Positions 1 through 8,888 of a stretch of 64,000 bases of DNA are shown piece by piece (positions within the stretch are counted from its first letter, which is position 1; every line of letters starts with the position of its first letter). The notes under the pieces were generated by a model that saw only the letters and a program-made list of their open reading frames with translations, had not been told where the DNA came from and made no database searches. Position numbers and translations under genes: made by a program. This DNA comes from Mesonia aquimarina (GTDB lineage: Bacteria > Bacteroidota > Bacteroidia > Flavobacteriales > Flavobacteriaceae), in the NCBI RefSeq assembly GCF_003667275.1, contig NZ_RCNV01000010.1, positions 86,617-150,616 on the forward strand, given 5' to 3'.

Positions 1-75
1 TGTTGCTTCCCCTAAATATCCATAACCGCCAGTAAATAAAATCACCTTATCCTTAATATCAAAAATATCTCCCAT
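1..75 (-). CDS. SDR-family nucleotide-sugar oxidoreductase, N-terminal fragment
   Basis: Only the first 25 codons are in the window; the gene runs off the left edge. The peptide begins MGDIFDIKDKVILFTGG and continues to GYGYLGEA, a short-chain dehydrogenase nucleotide-binding turn of the TGGxGxxG type, with Tyr in place of the more usual third-position residue. It starts 2 bp after the stop of the aldo/keto reductase, so it is translationally close-coupled and belongs to the same pseudaminic-acid-type gene block. Its likely role is a ketosugar reduction or modification step. The substrate cannot be inferred from 25 residues. Confidence 0.7.
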   Translation of the reverse strand, partial: MGDIFDIKDKVILFTGGYGYLGEAT

Positions 76-77
76 TT

Positions 78-923
78 TTATTTTGATTTTAGCCAATTTG
101 ATGGCATTATTATTTTTTCATATAGTTTAGTTTCTAGCTTGGGTAACGTATTTACTTTACTTGCCTTTATACCTTCTACATTTTCTCTTAATTGTTTTAC
201 ATCATTCACCCCTATATTTACTACATCAATAAACTGTTTTTCTAAAGCATAGTGTAATAATTGTTGTGCTAAATCATCTTGTTGCTGTAATCTACTTAGT
301 AATGGTTTTATATCATTAAAGTAATCACTCAATGTATGCGGATTGCAAAAAAACAAGCCCTGTAAAAAAGCTGAACGGCTATGCACCTCTACATTTTCTT
401 TTTTTAATTGTTTGAGTAACTTTTCAAACCTTGTGTCAAAATAATTATAAGGTACTTGTACTATATCTAAAGCTATATTGTTTTTTAATACCTGTTCTAA
501 TTCTTCAACGGTATTAAAAGAAGCTCCTATTTTTTTTACTTTACCTTCCTCTTTAAACTTTAATAAGGTTTTCCAGTTTTTTTTTTCATCAGCAATTAAA
601 TCTAAAGGTCTATGAGCAAGATATCCGTGAAAACTGGGTATATTTAGTCTAGTTAATGAGCTTAAAAATTGGTCCGATAAACTAGTTTTATTGGGAATGT
701 ACTTAGATATCACCTTAAATGAAGAAAGGTTAAACTTACCTAGAACCTCTTCTGCATCACCATACGCATACGCAGTATCTACATATTGTATTCTTGATAT
801 TTCTGCAAACTGAATAATTTTTTCAACCTCACTTAATGTGGTTTTTCCACTCGTATTTGAAATCCCGTAATTAGTACCAAACTGAACAGTTCCTAAACCT
901 ATTTTATTTATTAAAGTACTCAT
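78..923 (-). CDS. Aldo/keto reductase of the pseudaminic-acid-type cluster
   Basis: This 281-aa TIM-barrel NADPH oxidoreductase keeps the family's catalytic tetrad: Asp49, Tyr54 (in AYAYGDAE), Lys74 (VISKY) and His104 (YLAHRP). Length and the opening IGLGTVQFG strand are normal for the family. The ORF overlaps the 3' end of pseC by 20 bp and is followed 2 bp later by an SDR gene, so it is an operon member. Aldo/keto reductases next to pseB/pseC are common in flavobacterial glycan loci and probably tailor a deoxy-amino sugar. The exact reaction is inference. Confidence 0.85.
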   Translation of the reverse strand: MSTLINKIGLGTVQFGTNYGISNTSGKTTLSEVEKIIQFAEISRIQYVDTAYAYGDAEEVLGKFNLSSFKVISKYIPNKTSLSDQFLSSLTRLNIPSFHGYLAHRPLDLIADEKKNWKTLLKFKEEGKVKKIGASFNTVEELEQVLKNNIALDIVQVPYNYFDTRFEKLLKQLKKENVEVHSRSAFLQGLFFCNPHTLSDYFNDIKPLLSRLQQQDDLAQQLLHYALEKQFIDVVNIGVNDVKQLRENVEGIKASKVNTLPKLETKLYEKIIMPSNWLKSK

Positions 924-2091
924 CCATTGTTGTTATGACAAATTGTTGTTCTTCTTTGGTTAAGGTAGGATACATCGGTAAACTGATGCAGTGCTTATAG
1001 TAGTTTTCGGCATGAGGCAAATCTCCTTCTTTCCACCCAAACTGTCGGTAATATGGCATTAAATGACAAGGGATGTAATGAATTTGTGCATAAATCTTAT
1101 GCGCTCGCAAGTAATTATATAAGCCTAAACGGTCACTTACCTCCACTACATACAAGTGATGCGCATGTCCTTTTACGATTCCGGATTGTCCTTTTACATA
1201 ATTTTTACCTTGAAAAGCCTGGGCGTAAACTTTAGCTATTTCTCGTCTTCGTTGTACACCTTCATCAGCACGTTGTAATTGACTGTTACCAAGTGCTGCT
1301 TGAAAATCTGTAATACGATAATTGTAACCTAATTCTTGCATCTCCATATACCATAAGGGGTAATTATCGTCTCCTCCGGCAAAATCTATACTATTGATAT
1401 ACTGTGTATCATCTTTTATAATACCATGGGTTCGTAATTTTAGAAGTTTATGGTATAAAGCTTCATCAGTGGTCGTAATCATACCTCCTTCTCCTGAAGC
1501 GATATGTTTTACCGGGTGGAATGAGAAAATAGCTAAATCAGCAAATTTTCCGTTACCACACCATTGTTCTTTTCCGTTTATATCGGTGAAAAAACCACCC
1601 GGTGCGTGGCAAGCATCTTCAATAATCCATAAATCATATTCATCTGCCAGCGCTCTAAATTCTTCTAAATTAACAGCTCTACCAGCAAAATCTACCGGAA
1701 TAATTCCTTTATAGGTTCCTTTAGGAGATGTTTCTAATAGTTTTTTTACGGAATTGATATCGAGCAAATAAGTATCGGGATCAATATCTCCAAAAACCAC
1801 TTCTCCACCACAATACCTTACACAATTGGCAGAGGCGGCAAAAGTAATGGGTGTTGTAATTACTTTATCGCCAGGGCTTACCTCTAATGCCATTGCACAT
1901 AAATGTAATGCTGCCGTACCATTAGCCAATGCTACTGCATATTTTGCCCCCACATATTGAGCAAAATTATCTTCAAACTCTTTAATTTTAGGACCTTGAG
2001 TAAGGTAATCAGACTGGAGTGTCTCGATTACTACCTTGATGTCCTCTTCTGTAATGTGCTGTCTTCCGTAAGGTATTGCTTTATTTCCCAT
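904..2091 (-). CDS. pseC: UDP-4-amino-4,6-dideoxy-N-acetyl-beta-L-altrosamine transaminase PseC
   Basis: A DegT/DnrJ/EryC1-family PLP aminotransferase of 395 aa. The opening AIPYGRQHITEEDI and SDYLTQGPK blocks are diagnostic for PseC. The PLP-binding Asp159 (IIEDACHA) and the Schiff-base Lys195 (FSFHPVKHIASGEGG) are present. It converts the PseB product, UDP-2-acetamido-2,6-dideoxy-beta-L-arabino-hex-4-ulose, to the 4-amino sugar using glutamate. It lies 7 bp after pseB, and its end overlaps the aldo/keto reductase. PseH, PseG, PseI and PseF are not in the window and would be expected further left if true pseudaminic acid is made. Confidence 0.93.
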   Translation of the reverse strand: MGNKAIPYGRQHITEEDIKVVIETLQSDYLTQGPKIKEFEDNFAQYVGAKYAVALANGTAALHLCAMALEVSPGDKVITTPITFAASANCVRYCGGEVVFGDIDPDTYLLDINSVKKLLETSPKGTYKGIIPVDFAGRAVNLEEFRALADEYDLWIIEDACHAPGGFFTDINGKEQWCGNGKFADLAIFSFHPVKHIASGEGGMITTTDEALYHKLLKLRTHGIIKDDTQYINSIDFAGGDDNYPLWYMEMQELGYNYRITDFQAALGNSQLQRADEGVQRRREIAKVYAQAFQGKNYVKGQSGIVKGHAHHLYVVEVSDRLGLYNYLRAHKIYAQIHYIPCHLMPYYRQFGWKEGDLPHAENYYKHCISLPMYPTLTKEEQQFVITTMDEYFNK

Positions 2092-2098
2092 ATCTTAA

Positions 2099-3109
2099 TT
2101 ATACTTCAAAACTAGGATCAACATGTTCTTTAATTAAGGCTCTTAAGCTTTCGACCGTTTCCCACTCTGTATTATCGCCGGAGTTATAGGCAAAGCCTTC
2201 TTTTACTTTTTCTGCCTCAAATTCTTGTTTAAACTGTTCTAAACTCCATTTAGGACGTGCGGGTAAAATAGTGAAATATTTACCTAAATCATAGGTATAA
2301 AAGGAATCTGAAGGCGTAATCATTTCTTCATGTACTTTTTCTCCCGGTCTGATTCCAATTACCGGATGTTCACACTCCGGACCAATCGCCTCAGCAACTT
2401 TGGTTATTTTATACGAAGGTATTTTAGGTACAAATATTTCTCCTCCCCATGCGTGTTCTAAGGCATGCATCACCATATCTACTCCCCCTTGCAAAGAAAT
2501 ATTAAAACGGGTCATTTCAGGATCAGTTATCGGCAATACCCCTTCTTTCTTCTTGTTAATAAAAAATGGGATAACCGAACCATTTGAGCCCATTACATTC
2601 CCGTAACGTACTACTGAAAACCGAATAGGATTCCACCCCGTAATATTGTTTGCTGCTACAAATAATTTATCTGAGGCTAATTTTGTAGCTCCATATAAGT
2701 TAATAGGCGCACAAGCTTTATCGGTTGACAACGCTACGACTCGTTCTACCCCGGTTTCTAAACAAGCATTAATTACATTTTGGGCTCCGTGAATATTTGT
2801 TTTCACACATTCATCGGGATTGTATTCCGCGATAGGCACATGCTTCATCGCTGCCGCATGTATTACAAAATCAATATCTTTCATTGCCCGTGTTAAACGA
2901 TCTCGGTCTCGAATATCCCCAATAAAAAAACGAATTTGCGGAAAATCTTTAACCGGATATTCCTGCGCCATCTGAAACTGCTTTTGCTCATCTCTAGAAT
3001 AGATAACAATTTTTTTAATCTCCGGATATTCCTTTAAAATATGTGCGGTTAAGGCTTTTCCTAAGGAACCAGTTCCTCCTGTAATTAATAATGACTTGTC
3101 TTTTAACAT
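2099..3109 (-). CDS. pseB: UDP-N-acetylglucosamine 4,6-dehydratase (inverting) PseB
   Basis: An extended SDR of 336 aa that dehydrates and 5-epimerises UDP-GlcNAc, the first committed step of pseudaminic acid synthesis. The NAD(P)-binding turn GGTGSLG is at residues 11-17. The AAAMKHVP block (about 86-92), STDKAC (128-133) and the YxxxK pair Tyr139/Lys143 match PseB rather than the membrane-bound CapD/FlaA1 type. Length is typical. It starts 1 bp from the end of wecC and is followed 7 bp later by pseC, so the three genes are tightly packed, unlike the repeat-filled gaps upstream. Confidence 0.94.
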   Translation of the reverse strand: MLKDKSLLITGGTGSLGKALTAHILKEYPEIKKIVIYSRDEQKQFQMAQEYPVKDFPQIRFFIGDIRDRDRLTRAMKDIDFVIHAAAMKHVPIAEYNPDECVKTNIHGAQNVINACLETGVERVVALSTDKACAPINLYGATKLASDKLFVAANNITGWNPIRFSVVRYGNVMGSNGSVIPFFINKKKEGVLPITDPEMTRFNISLQGGVDMVMHALEHAWGGEIFVPKIPSYKITKVAEAIGPECEHPVIGIRPGEKVHEEMITPSDSFYTYDLGKYFTILPARPKWSLEQFKQEFEAEKVKEGFAYNSGDNTEWETVESLRALIKEHVDPSFEV

Positions 3110-3110
3110 C

Positions 3111-4328
3111 TTATTTATTTTTTACTCCACAAAAATCTAAAATTATTTTATCTTGGTCTAATTTAAGCGTACTAAACTCCTTATGCCCTACTAAAAAAGC
3201 TACAATATCCGCTTTTTCTAATGCTTCTTTATAATCTGTTATTTTAAATACCTGATGGGTTTTAATATTTGGTTCTACAATATAATAGACTTCATCTTGG
3301 GCATCTTGCAATACTTTTTGAACGATATATTTGGCGGGTGATTCGCGTAAATCGTCTATATTCGGTTTAAAGGCTAAGCCCATTAACGCAATAGCCGGGG
3401 TTATCCCGTGTTTTAACTGAAACTCGTGCTTTGCTTTTTTTATTTGCTCTGCACACCAAAAGCTCTTGTAGTTATTAATCTCCCGCGCCTTTCCGATAAT
3501 CTGTGATTCCATCGGGAATTCTGAAGTAATAAAATAAGGGTCTACCGCAATGCAATGTCCTCCGACGCCACAACCGGGTTGTAAGATATTCACCCGCGGA
3601 TGTTTATTGGCTAACTTAATTAATTCCCATACATTAATCCCTGCTTTATCACAAATCAAGGATAATTCATTAGCAAAAGCAATCTGCACGTCACGACTTG
3701 AGTTCTCTGTTAACTTGCACATCTCTGCCGTACGGGCATTGGTGGCATGTAACTCACCTTTTACAAACTGACGGTAAAAATCAAGTGCTTTTAGCGTGCT
3801 TTCTTCATTAACTCCTCCAATTACGCGGTCGTTATGTACCAATTCATACATCACATTCCCGGGTAATACGCGTTCCGGACAATAGGCTAAATAAAGTTTT
3901 CCTTCAAGTTCCGGACGTTCCCTATATATTAATTCCATCATCTTTTCGGTAGTCCCCACCGGAGAAGTCGACTCAATGATATAGGTATCTCCTTCTTTTA
4001 ACAAGGGGATAACACCTTTGGTAGCCGCTTCTACATAGGAAATATCGGGTTCATTTTTATCTTTAAAAGGGGTAGGCACCACAATTAAGTACGTATCTGC
4101 CTCCTTTGCTTGTGTACCGGCTTCTAAAAAATTATGCTTAACCGCTTTAGCCACCACCGCATCTAACTCGGGTTCTACAATATGAATTTTCCCTTGGTTA
4201 ATCGTTTCCACCACCGAAGGATTTACGTCTACCCCATATACCGGGATTTCGTTGTCAGCAATTAATGCAGAGGTGGGCAGACCGATATAGCCTAAACCAA
4301 TGGTTGTTACTTTTGGATTCATATTCAT
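3111..4328 (-). CDS. wecC: UDP-N-acetyl-D-mannosamine dehydrogenase WecC
   Basis: A 405-aa UDP-glucose/GDP-mannose dehydrogenase family member with the NAD turn GLGYIG at residues 11-16 and catalytic Cys259 in GCGVGGHC. The PTPFKDKNEPDISYVEAA segment is typical of WecC rather than TviB. It oxidises UDP-ManNAc, made by WecB, to UDP-ManNAcA. A TACCTTTG promoter box lies about 20 bp upstream. The first six residues (MNMNPK) and some 25 bp of leader are nearly identical to those of tviB at 7308, which suggests the 5' end was copied from one to the other. Confidence 0.93.
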   Translation of the reverse strand: MNMNPKVTTIGLGYIGLPTSALIADNEIPVYGVDVNPSVVETINQGKIHIVEPELDAVVAKAVKHNFLEAGTQAKEADTYLIVVPTPFKDKNEPDISYVEAATKGVIPLLKEGDTYIIESTSPVGTTEKMMELIYRERPELEGKLYLAYCPERVLPGNVMYELVHNDRVIGGVNEESTLKALDFYRQFVKGELHATNARTAEMCKLTENSSRDVQIAFANELSLICDKAGINVWELIKLANKHPRVNILQPGCGVGGHCIAVDPYFITSEFPMESQIIGKAREINNYKSFWCAEQIKKAKHEFQLKHGITPAIALMGLAFKPNIDDLRESPAKYIVQKVLQDAQDEVYYIVEPNIKTHQVFKITDYKEALEKADIVAFLVGHKEFSTLKLDQDKIILDFCGVKNK

Positions 4329-4344
4329 CTTATTTTGAAAGGTG

Positions 4345-4352
4345 CAAAGGTA
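4345..4352 (-). promoter_or_regulatory. Putative -7 promoter box (TACCTTTG) of wecC
   Basis: Read on the minus strand, TACCTTTG fits the Bacteroidota -7 consensus TAnnTTTG. It lies about 17 bp before the wecC start codon, which predicts a short 5' leader. No clear -33 TTTG is visible at 19-21 bp spacing, so this may be a weak internal promoter. The related leader of tviB has TACATTTTG, one base too long for the motif. Confidence 0.4.
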
Positions 4353-4693
4353 CTTCTTTTTTTTAGGTGTTATGTAGTTATCTTGTTAAGCTGTTATGAT
4401 TTAACTGTATGCATTAGACATTAGACTATAGATTAGTTCCACCTTGTCAGTTCATATATTCTAAGGTAGATTTCTCGACTTCACTGCGTTTCGCTCGAAA
4501 TGACAAATTCAATTCAACATTAAACATTCAACATTATTCATTTAACAATTGAATACACTTCGACAAGCTCAGTGTAACACTCGATTTCTGTCATATTGAG
4601 CGGAGGAACGGAGTCGAAATATCTTTTCGTTGTGAAGAAGAAGACGCTTCGACTGCATTACATTTCGCTCAGCGTGATAAATAATATATCAAA
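4353..4693. repeat. Repeat-filled gap between wecB and wecC
   Basis: No gene is seen here. From right to left it holds a long palindromic repeat (CTTCGACTGCATT...CGCTCAGCGTGAC with GTCATATTGAGCGGAGG, 4585-4680), the CACTTCGACAAGCTCAGTGT unit (4556-4576), ATTCAAC-type 7-bp words (4510-4550), a second CACTGCGTTTCGCTCGAAA palindrome (4480-4505), and short TTATG and TTAGAC words nearest wecC. The order matches the other gaps in the locus. Confidence 0.7.
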
Positions 4694-5818
4694 TTAACTC
4701 ATCAACTCCCGAATATGTTCCACAATTCGCTGACAAGCTTTTCCGTCTCCATAGGGATTGTGTAAGCGGCTCATATCTTCGAATCGACTAGGGTTGTTTA
4801 GCAAATCTAAAGTTTCGTTTACAATTTTATCGGTATCGGTCCCTACTAAGATCACCGTGCCGGCTTCTACTGCTTCCGGGCGTTCCGTGGTGTCGCGCAT
4901 CACCAATACCGGTTTTCCTAAACTAGGCGCTTCTTCTTGTACCCCTCCGCTATCGGTTATAATCAATTTTGACCGATTCATTAACCAAATAAAGTCTTGA
5001 TAGGCTAGGGGATCAATTAAGATAATGTTCGAGATGTCTCCCAAGATACGATTGACCGGTTCTTTTACTTTGGGGTTTAAGTGTACCGGATAAACAATTA
5101 AGGTATTTGGCTTCTCTTCAGCTATCTGCTTTAAAGCCGCACAAATACGTTCAAAACCTTCACCATGATTCTCACGACGGTGTCCGGTAACTAGAATAAC
5201 CTCTTGTTCTCCTAAAGTTTTCTGCAAGTTTTGGATAAGCTCACTCGGGTTTTCATTTACTTTCTCTACACTTTTTAATAACGCATCAATTACCGTATTT
5301 CCGGTCACTACAATACTTTTTTCAGGTGTATTCTCCTGTAATAAGTTATTCTTTGATGTTATAGTCGGTGCAAAATGCACATCGGCTATTCTACCGGTTA
5401 CTTGACGGTTAATTTCTTCCGGAAAAGGAGAGCGCTTATTAAAAGTACGCAAGCCTGCTTCTACATGACACACTTTTGCTCCACTATAAAAGCTAGCAAT
5501 ACTTCCTGCCATAGTTGTCGTAGTATCGCCGTGCACATATACATAATCCGGCTGAAACTCTTCTAACACCCCTTTTAGCTGCATAATAATTTCTGCGGTT
5601 AAGTTGTATAGGTTTTGCCCCGGTTTCATTAAATCTAAATCAAAGTCAGGCGTGATTTCAAAGAAATCCAAGACCTGATCTAACATTTCCCGATGTTGAG
5701 CCGTTACACACACTTTGGTTTCAAAATCGTCAGTATTCTGCTGAAATTTTTTAACCAAAGGTGCCATTTTAATGGCCTCCGGACGTGTTCCAAATAAAAT
5801 GAGATTTTTTGTTTTCAT
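4694..5818 (-). CDS. wecB: UDP-N-acetylglucosamine 2-epimerase (non-hydrolysing) WecB
   Basis: A 374-aa GT-B-fold epimerase that interconverts UDP-GlcNAc and UDP-ManNAc. It shows the family's N-terminal GTRPEAIKMAP block (residues 10-20), HGDTTTT (96-101), HVEAGLRT (118-125), the PFPEEINR segment (131-138) and the C-terminal TDSGGVQEEAPSLGKP block. It supplies the substrate for WecC two steps down the operon. It is separated from wecC by 365 bp of repeats and from tviB by 158 bp. Length and start are normal. Confidence 0.95.
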   Translation of the reverse strand: MKTKNLILFGTRPEAIKMAPLVKKFQQNTDDFETKVCVTAQHREMLDQVLDFFEITPDFDLDLMKPGQNLYNLTAEIIMQLKGVLEEFQPDYVYVHGDTTTTMAGSIASFYSGAKVCHVEAGLRTFNKRSPFPEEINRQVTGRIADVHFAPTITSKNNLLQENTPEKSIVVTGNTVIDALLKSVEKVNENPSELIQNLQKTLGEQEVILVTGHRRENHGEGFERICAALKQIAEEKPNTLIVYPVHLNPKVKEPVNRILGDISNIILIDPLAYQDFIWLMNRSKLIITDSGGVQEEAPSLGKPVLVMRDTTERPEAVEAGTVILVGTDTDKIVNETLDLLNNPSRFEDMSRLHNPYGDGKACQRIVEHIRELMS

Positions 5819-5976
5819 AGGTTAGTTATTGTTGTTTTGTTATGCCTGTTATACTGTTACCCAGTTATGATGTTATCTTGTTATGGGGTTTCTTTAGTGT
5901 GGTATTCAACTTTCAACAATAAAAAACCCTTCGACAGTTCTCATTATACATTCAACTTTATACATTCAACAAAGCC
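5819..5976. repeat. Short word-array gap between tviB and wecB
   Basis: Next to the wecB start codon is a degenerate TTATG array (GTTTTGTTATGCC, CAGTTATGATGTTATCTTGTTATGG). It is followed by ATTCAAC-like words and a truncated CCCTTCGACAGTTCTCA copy of the CTTCGACA repeat. No gene or clear terminator is visible. Confidence 0.6.
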
Positions 5977-7308
5977 CTACAACTTCGCTTCTGCTTTATC
6001 GCCTAAAATTCCTTTAACGTCATAGACTACCGCCTTTTTTGCCTTTAAAGCGTCTAAGTCGAGGCTAAGGAACTGGTTATGGGCTACAGCGAGTATGATG
6101 GCATCGTACGAGTTTTCGGGTATTCGGGTGTTCGAGTGTGCGGGGAGCTCGTTGTGACAATCGATGCCGTATTCGTGCATAACCTCTTCGGGGTTTGCCC
6201 AAGGATCGTAAACGGTCACGTTGGTTTCGTATTCTTTTAGATCTCGAATCACATCGATTACACGCGTATTACGAACGTCCGGACAGTTTTCTTTAAATGT
6301 AAAGCCCAACACTAACACCTTGCTCCCTTTTACCTTAATATCTTTTTTTAGCATGAGCTTGACCACTTCACTAGAAATATATTGTCCCATGGAATCGTTC
6401 ATGCGACGACCGGCTAGAATAATCTCGGGATGGTAGCCAATCTCTTGTGCTTTTTGCGCTAAATAATATGGGTCTACTCCTATACAATGTCCGCCGACTA
6501 AGCCTGGTCTAAAAGGCAGGAAATTCCATTTGGTACCTGCTGCTTCCAACACCGCTAACGTATCAATGTCCATTTTATTGAAAATCTTAGCGAGTTCATT
6601 TACGAAAGCAATGTTGATATCGCGTTGTGAATTTTCAATCACCTTAGCCGCTTCTGCCACTTTTATGCTGGGTGCTAAATGCGTGCCTGCGGTTATAATA
6701 GACGCGTATAACTCGTTGACTTGTTTACCGATTTCCGGGGTACTTCCCGAAGTTACTTTTAATATCTTTTCTACCGTATGCTCTTTATCTCCCGGGTTGA
6801 TGCGTTCCGGAGAATAGCCTACGTAAAAATCTTGGTTAAAGGTTAAGCCGGAACTTTGCTCCAAAATCGGAATGCATTCCTCTTCCGTAGCTCCCGGATA
6901 TACTGTACTTTCATAAACCACTACATCACCTTTCTTTAAAGTCCTCCCTACGGTTTCACTCGCTTTCACTAGCGGGGTAAGTACCGGACGGTTATTTTTA
7001 TCAACCGGGGTCGGCACCGTGATGATGTAATAATTGCAATTCTTGATGTCGTCTAGGTTTGAAGAACAATATAATCCGTTCTCGACTGCGCTCGAACTGA
7101 CATTGGTTGTTGGGTTTTCTTGTTTGAGAACTGACTGTAATATATCGTCTTCTACTTCAAGGGTATCGTCGTGTCCTGCTTGTAATTTCTCTACGCGTTT
7201 GGTATTGATATCAAAGCCGACTACCGGGTATTTTGTAGCGAACAATCGTGCTAAGGGAAGCCCGACATAGCCTAAACCAATTATTGCAATTTTTGGATTC
7301 ATATTCAT
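5977..7308 (-). CDS. tviB: UDP-N-acetylglucosamine 6-dehydrogenase, TviB/WbpO type
   Basis: A nucleotide-sugar dehydrogenase of 443 aa with GLGYVG at residues 11-16, [12 protein letters not shown] (98-108) and catalytic Cys275 in GGHCIGVDP. It probably oxidises UDP-GlcNAc to UDP-GlcNAcA; the adjacent epimerase then gives UDP-GalNAcA. It appears longer than the roughly 420-430 aa I expect for this subfamily. Two foreign-looking tracts could account for the excess: residues about 66-77, encoded by a palindromic intergenic-type repeat (7079-7103), and residues about 390-400, encoded by four octamers (6109-6140). Both leave the frame open, and the catalytic blocks are intact, so the enzyme is probably functional. 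Confidence 0.92.
   Translation of the reverse strand: MNMNPKIAIIGLGYVGLPLARLFATKYPVVGFDINTKRVEKLQAGHDDTLEVEDDILQSVLKQENPTTNVSSSAVENGLYCSSNLDDIKNCNYYIITVPTPVDKNNRPVLTPLVKASETVGRTLKKGDVVVYESTVYPGATEEECIPILEQSSGLTFNQDFYVGYSPERINPGDKEHTVEKILKVTSGSTPEIGKQVNELYASIITAGTHLAPSIKVAEAAKVIENSQRDINIAFVNELAKIFNKMDIDTLAVLEAAGTKWNFLPFRPGLVGGHCIGVDPYYLAQKAQEIGYHPEIILAGRRMNDSMGQYISSEVVKLMLKKDIKVKGSKVLVLGFTFKENCPDVRNTRVIDVIRDLKEYETNVTVYDPWANPEEVMHEYGIDCHNELPAHSNTRIPENSYDAIILAVAHNQFLSLDLDALKAKKAVVYDVKGILGDKAEAKL
6109..6140 (-). repeat. Octamer array inside the tviB reading frame
   Basis: On the coding strand four successive 8-mers read CACACTCG, AACACCCG, AATACCCG, AAAACTCG. They encode part of a [12 protein letters not shown] stretch between the conserved NEL and [10 protein letters not shown] segments of tviB. 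This resembles the degenerate 8-mer words that fill the intergenic spaces around it. Where homologous enzymes normally have only a few residues before the YDAI strand, this copy has about ten more. That comparison is from memory of the family, not from an alignment. Confidence 0.6.
7079..7103. repeat. Palindromic intergenic-type repeat inside tviB
   Basis: The segment TTCTCGACTGCGCTCGAACT followed by GACAT is a member of the same family as TTCACTGCGTTTCGCTCGAAATGACA in the gaps at 4480-4505 and 9263-9293. Here it lies inside tviB and is translated as NVSSSAVEN without breaking the frame. It resembles in principle the palindromic elements known to insert in frame in Rickettsia genes. Confidence 0.65.
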
Positions 7309-7901
7309 CTTATTTTGAAAGGTGCAAAATGTACTCCTTTTTTTCCTCCCCTAGCCCCTCCGATGGAAGGGAATTTTTGGGGGTTATGGGGTTACAAGTT
7401 ATCTTGTTATCTTGTTATGTTGTTATATTCTTAGCTCTATGCTTTAGGCTTTAGGCTTTAGACTTTAGACTTTAGACTTTAGACTTTAGACTTTAGACTT
7501 TAAGCTATACGTTCCTAAATTAAGACCCTTTATTTTTAAATTAACGTATTAATTTATTCTAGCTTCCAGCTTTTAGCTTCTAATTTCTAGTTTCTAATTT
7601 CCAGCTTCAAACATTTAAAACACTTCGACAGGTTGAATGTGACACTCGACTACTGTCATATTGAGCGGAGGAACGGAGTCGAAATATCTTTTCATTATAA
7701 AAGAAAAAGACCCTTCGACTTCACTTCGTTTCGCTCAGTGTGACAAGTCAGAACCGGCTTAAAGCTTACTGCATAAAGCTTATCGCTACAAACCTACTTC
7801 TCGATCCCGATCCCGATAATCATCGGGACTATCTGGACTATCGGAACAGTATGACAATTCATTTTCAAATTGACCCATCAACACATCATCAAATTCTTTA
7901 C
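7309..7901. repeat. Composite repeat gap between the epimerase gene and tviB
   Basis: No gene is seen. Reading away from the tviB start there is a TTATG word array (7383-7432) and a perfect-to-near-perfect 7-bp array of about nine CTTTAGR copies (7441-7505). Next come TTCCAGCTTCTAATTTCTAG words (7560-7605), a CACTTCGACAGG unit (7620), the GTCATATTGAGCGGAGGAACGG palindrome block (7655-7745) and a nested CCCGATAATCATCGGG palindrome (7811-7826). It ends with AACACATC-type words before the upstream gene's stop. Confidence 0.75.
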
Positions 7902-8888
7902 TTACAAATTCTCCCAATACCACTGTACGGCTTCTTTTAAGCCTTCTTCAAAACGGTGTGTCGGTTGGTACCCCATATTCTTTTTTGCTTTTTCTACGGA
8001 AGCTAAGGAATGCGGTACGTCTCCTTGACGATTAGGACCGTAATTGATATCGACTTCTGCAATCTTCGGATCCAGCTCACTTAAAAAAGCGCGTAAGTTT
8101 TCGGCCATGGATTTGATGGTCGTCCGATCGCCTACTGCTGTGTTATATACCTCATTCAATGCCGTTGCATTATCGGTGGTTATCGCCAACATATTCATTT
8201 GTACGACATTATCGATATAAGTAAAATCTCTGGAATAAGTCCCGTCTCCGTTAATCTTGGGCGCTTCATGGTTCATAAATTGCATAACGAATTTTGGAAT
8301 CACCGCGGCATAGGCTCCGTTAGGATCTTGCTTTCTTCCGAAAACATTAAAATAACGTAATCCGATAGTATCTAAATTATAGGTGCGCTTAAAATTATCG
8401 GCATACAACTCATTTACATACTTCGTAATCGCATAGGGCGACAAAGGCTTCCCGATCTTATCTTCGATTTTCGGCAAACTTTCTGAATCGCCATAGGTAG
8501 AAGAACTCGCTGCATATACAAAACGTTTTACTTCTTGATCGCGCGCGGCAACCAACATATTTAAGAACCCGCCGACATTTACTTCATTACTGGTAATCGG
8601 ATCTGCAATAGAACGCGGAACCGACCCTAAAGCTGCTTCATGCAATACGAAATCTACACCCTCACAAGCTTGCTGACAAGTTTCTAAGTTACGGATATCC
8701 CCTTCGATTAAGGTAAACTCTTCCTTGTCTAACAAATGTTCAATATTATGTCGGTGCCCGGTTGCAAAATTATCTAAGCAACGAACATTAGCTCCTTGTG
8801 ATAACAAGTATTCACATAGGTTGGAACCAATGAATCCCGCACCTCCGGTTACTAATATTGTTTTATTTTTTAATTTTTCTTTAAACAT
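7902..8888 (-). CDS. UDP-N-acetylglucosamine/glucuronate 4-epimerase, TviC/WbpP type
   Basis: A 328-aa extended SDR with the NAD turn GGAGFIG at about residues 15-21, a serine block ASSSTYGDSESLP, and the YxxxK pair in SPYAITKYVNE. The ALGSVPRSIADP motif is typical of the WbpP/TviC group, which epimerises UDP-GlcNAc and UDP-GlcNAcA at C4. Next to tviB it most likely gives UDP-GalNAcA. The chosen start gives MFKEKLKNKTILVTGG, a normal N-terminus. It is separated from rmlA by 675 bp of repeats. Confidence 0.9.
   Translation of the reverse strand: MFKEKLKNKTILVTGGAGFIGSNLCEYLLSQGANVRCLDNFATGHRHNIEHLLDKEEFTLIEGDIRNLETCQQACEGVDFVLHEAALGSVPRSIADPITSNEVNVGGFLNMLVAARDQEVKRFVYAASSSTYGDSESLPKIEDKIGKPLSPYAITKYVNELYADNFKRTYNLDTIGLRYFNVFGRKQDPNGAYAAVIPKFVMQFMNHEAPKINGDGTYSRDFTYIDNVVQMNMLAITTDNATALNEVYNTAVGDRTTIKSMAENLRAFLSELDPKIAEVDINYGPNRQGDVPHSLASVEKAKKNMGYQPTHRFEEGLKEAVQWYWENL

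Noticed and set aside
1053..6817. Plus-strand ORFs opposite pseC, pseB, wecC, wecB and tviB
   Set aside because: They are antisense shadows of well-conserved minus-strand genes and have no recognisable protein features.
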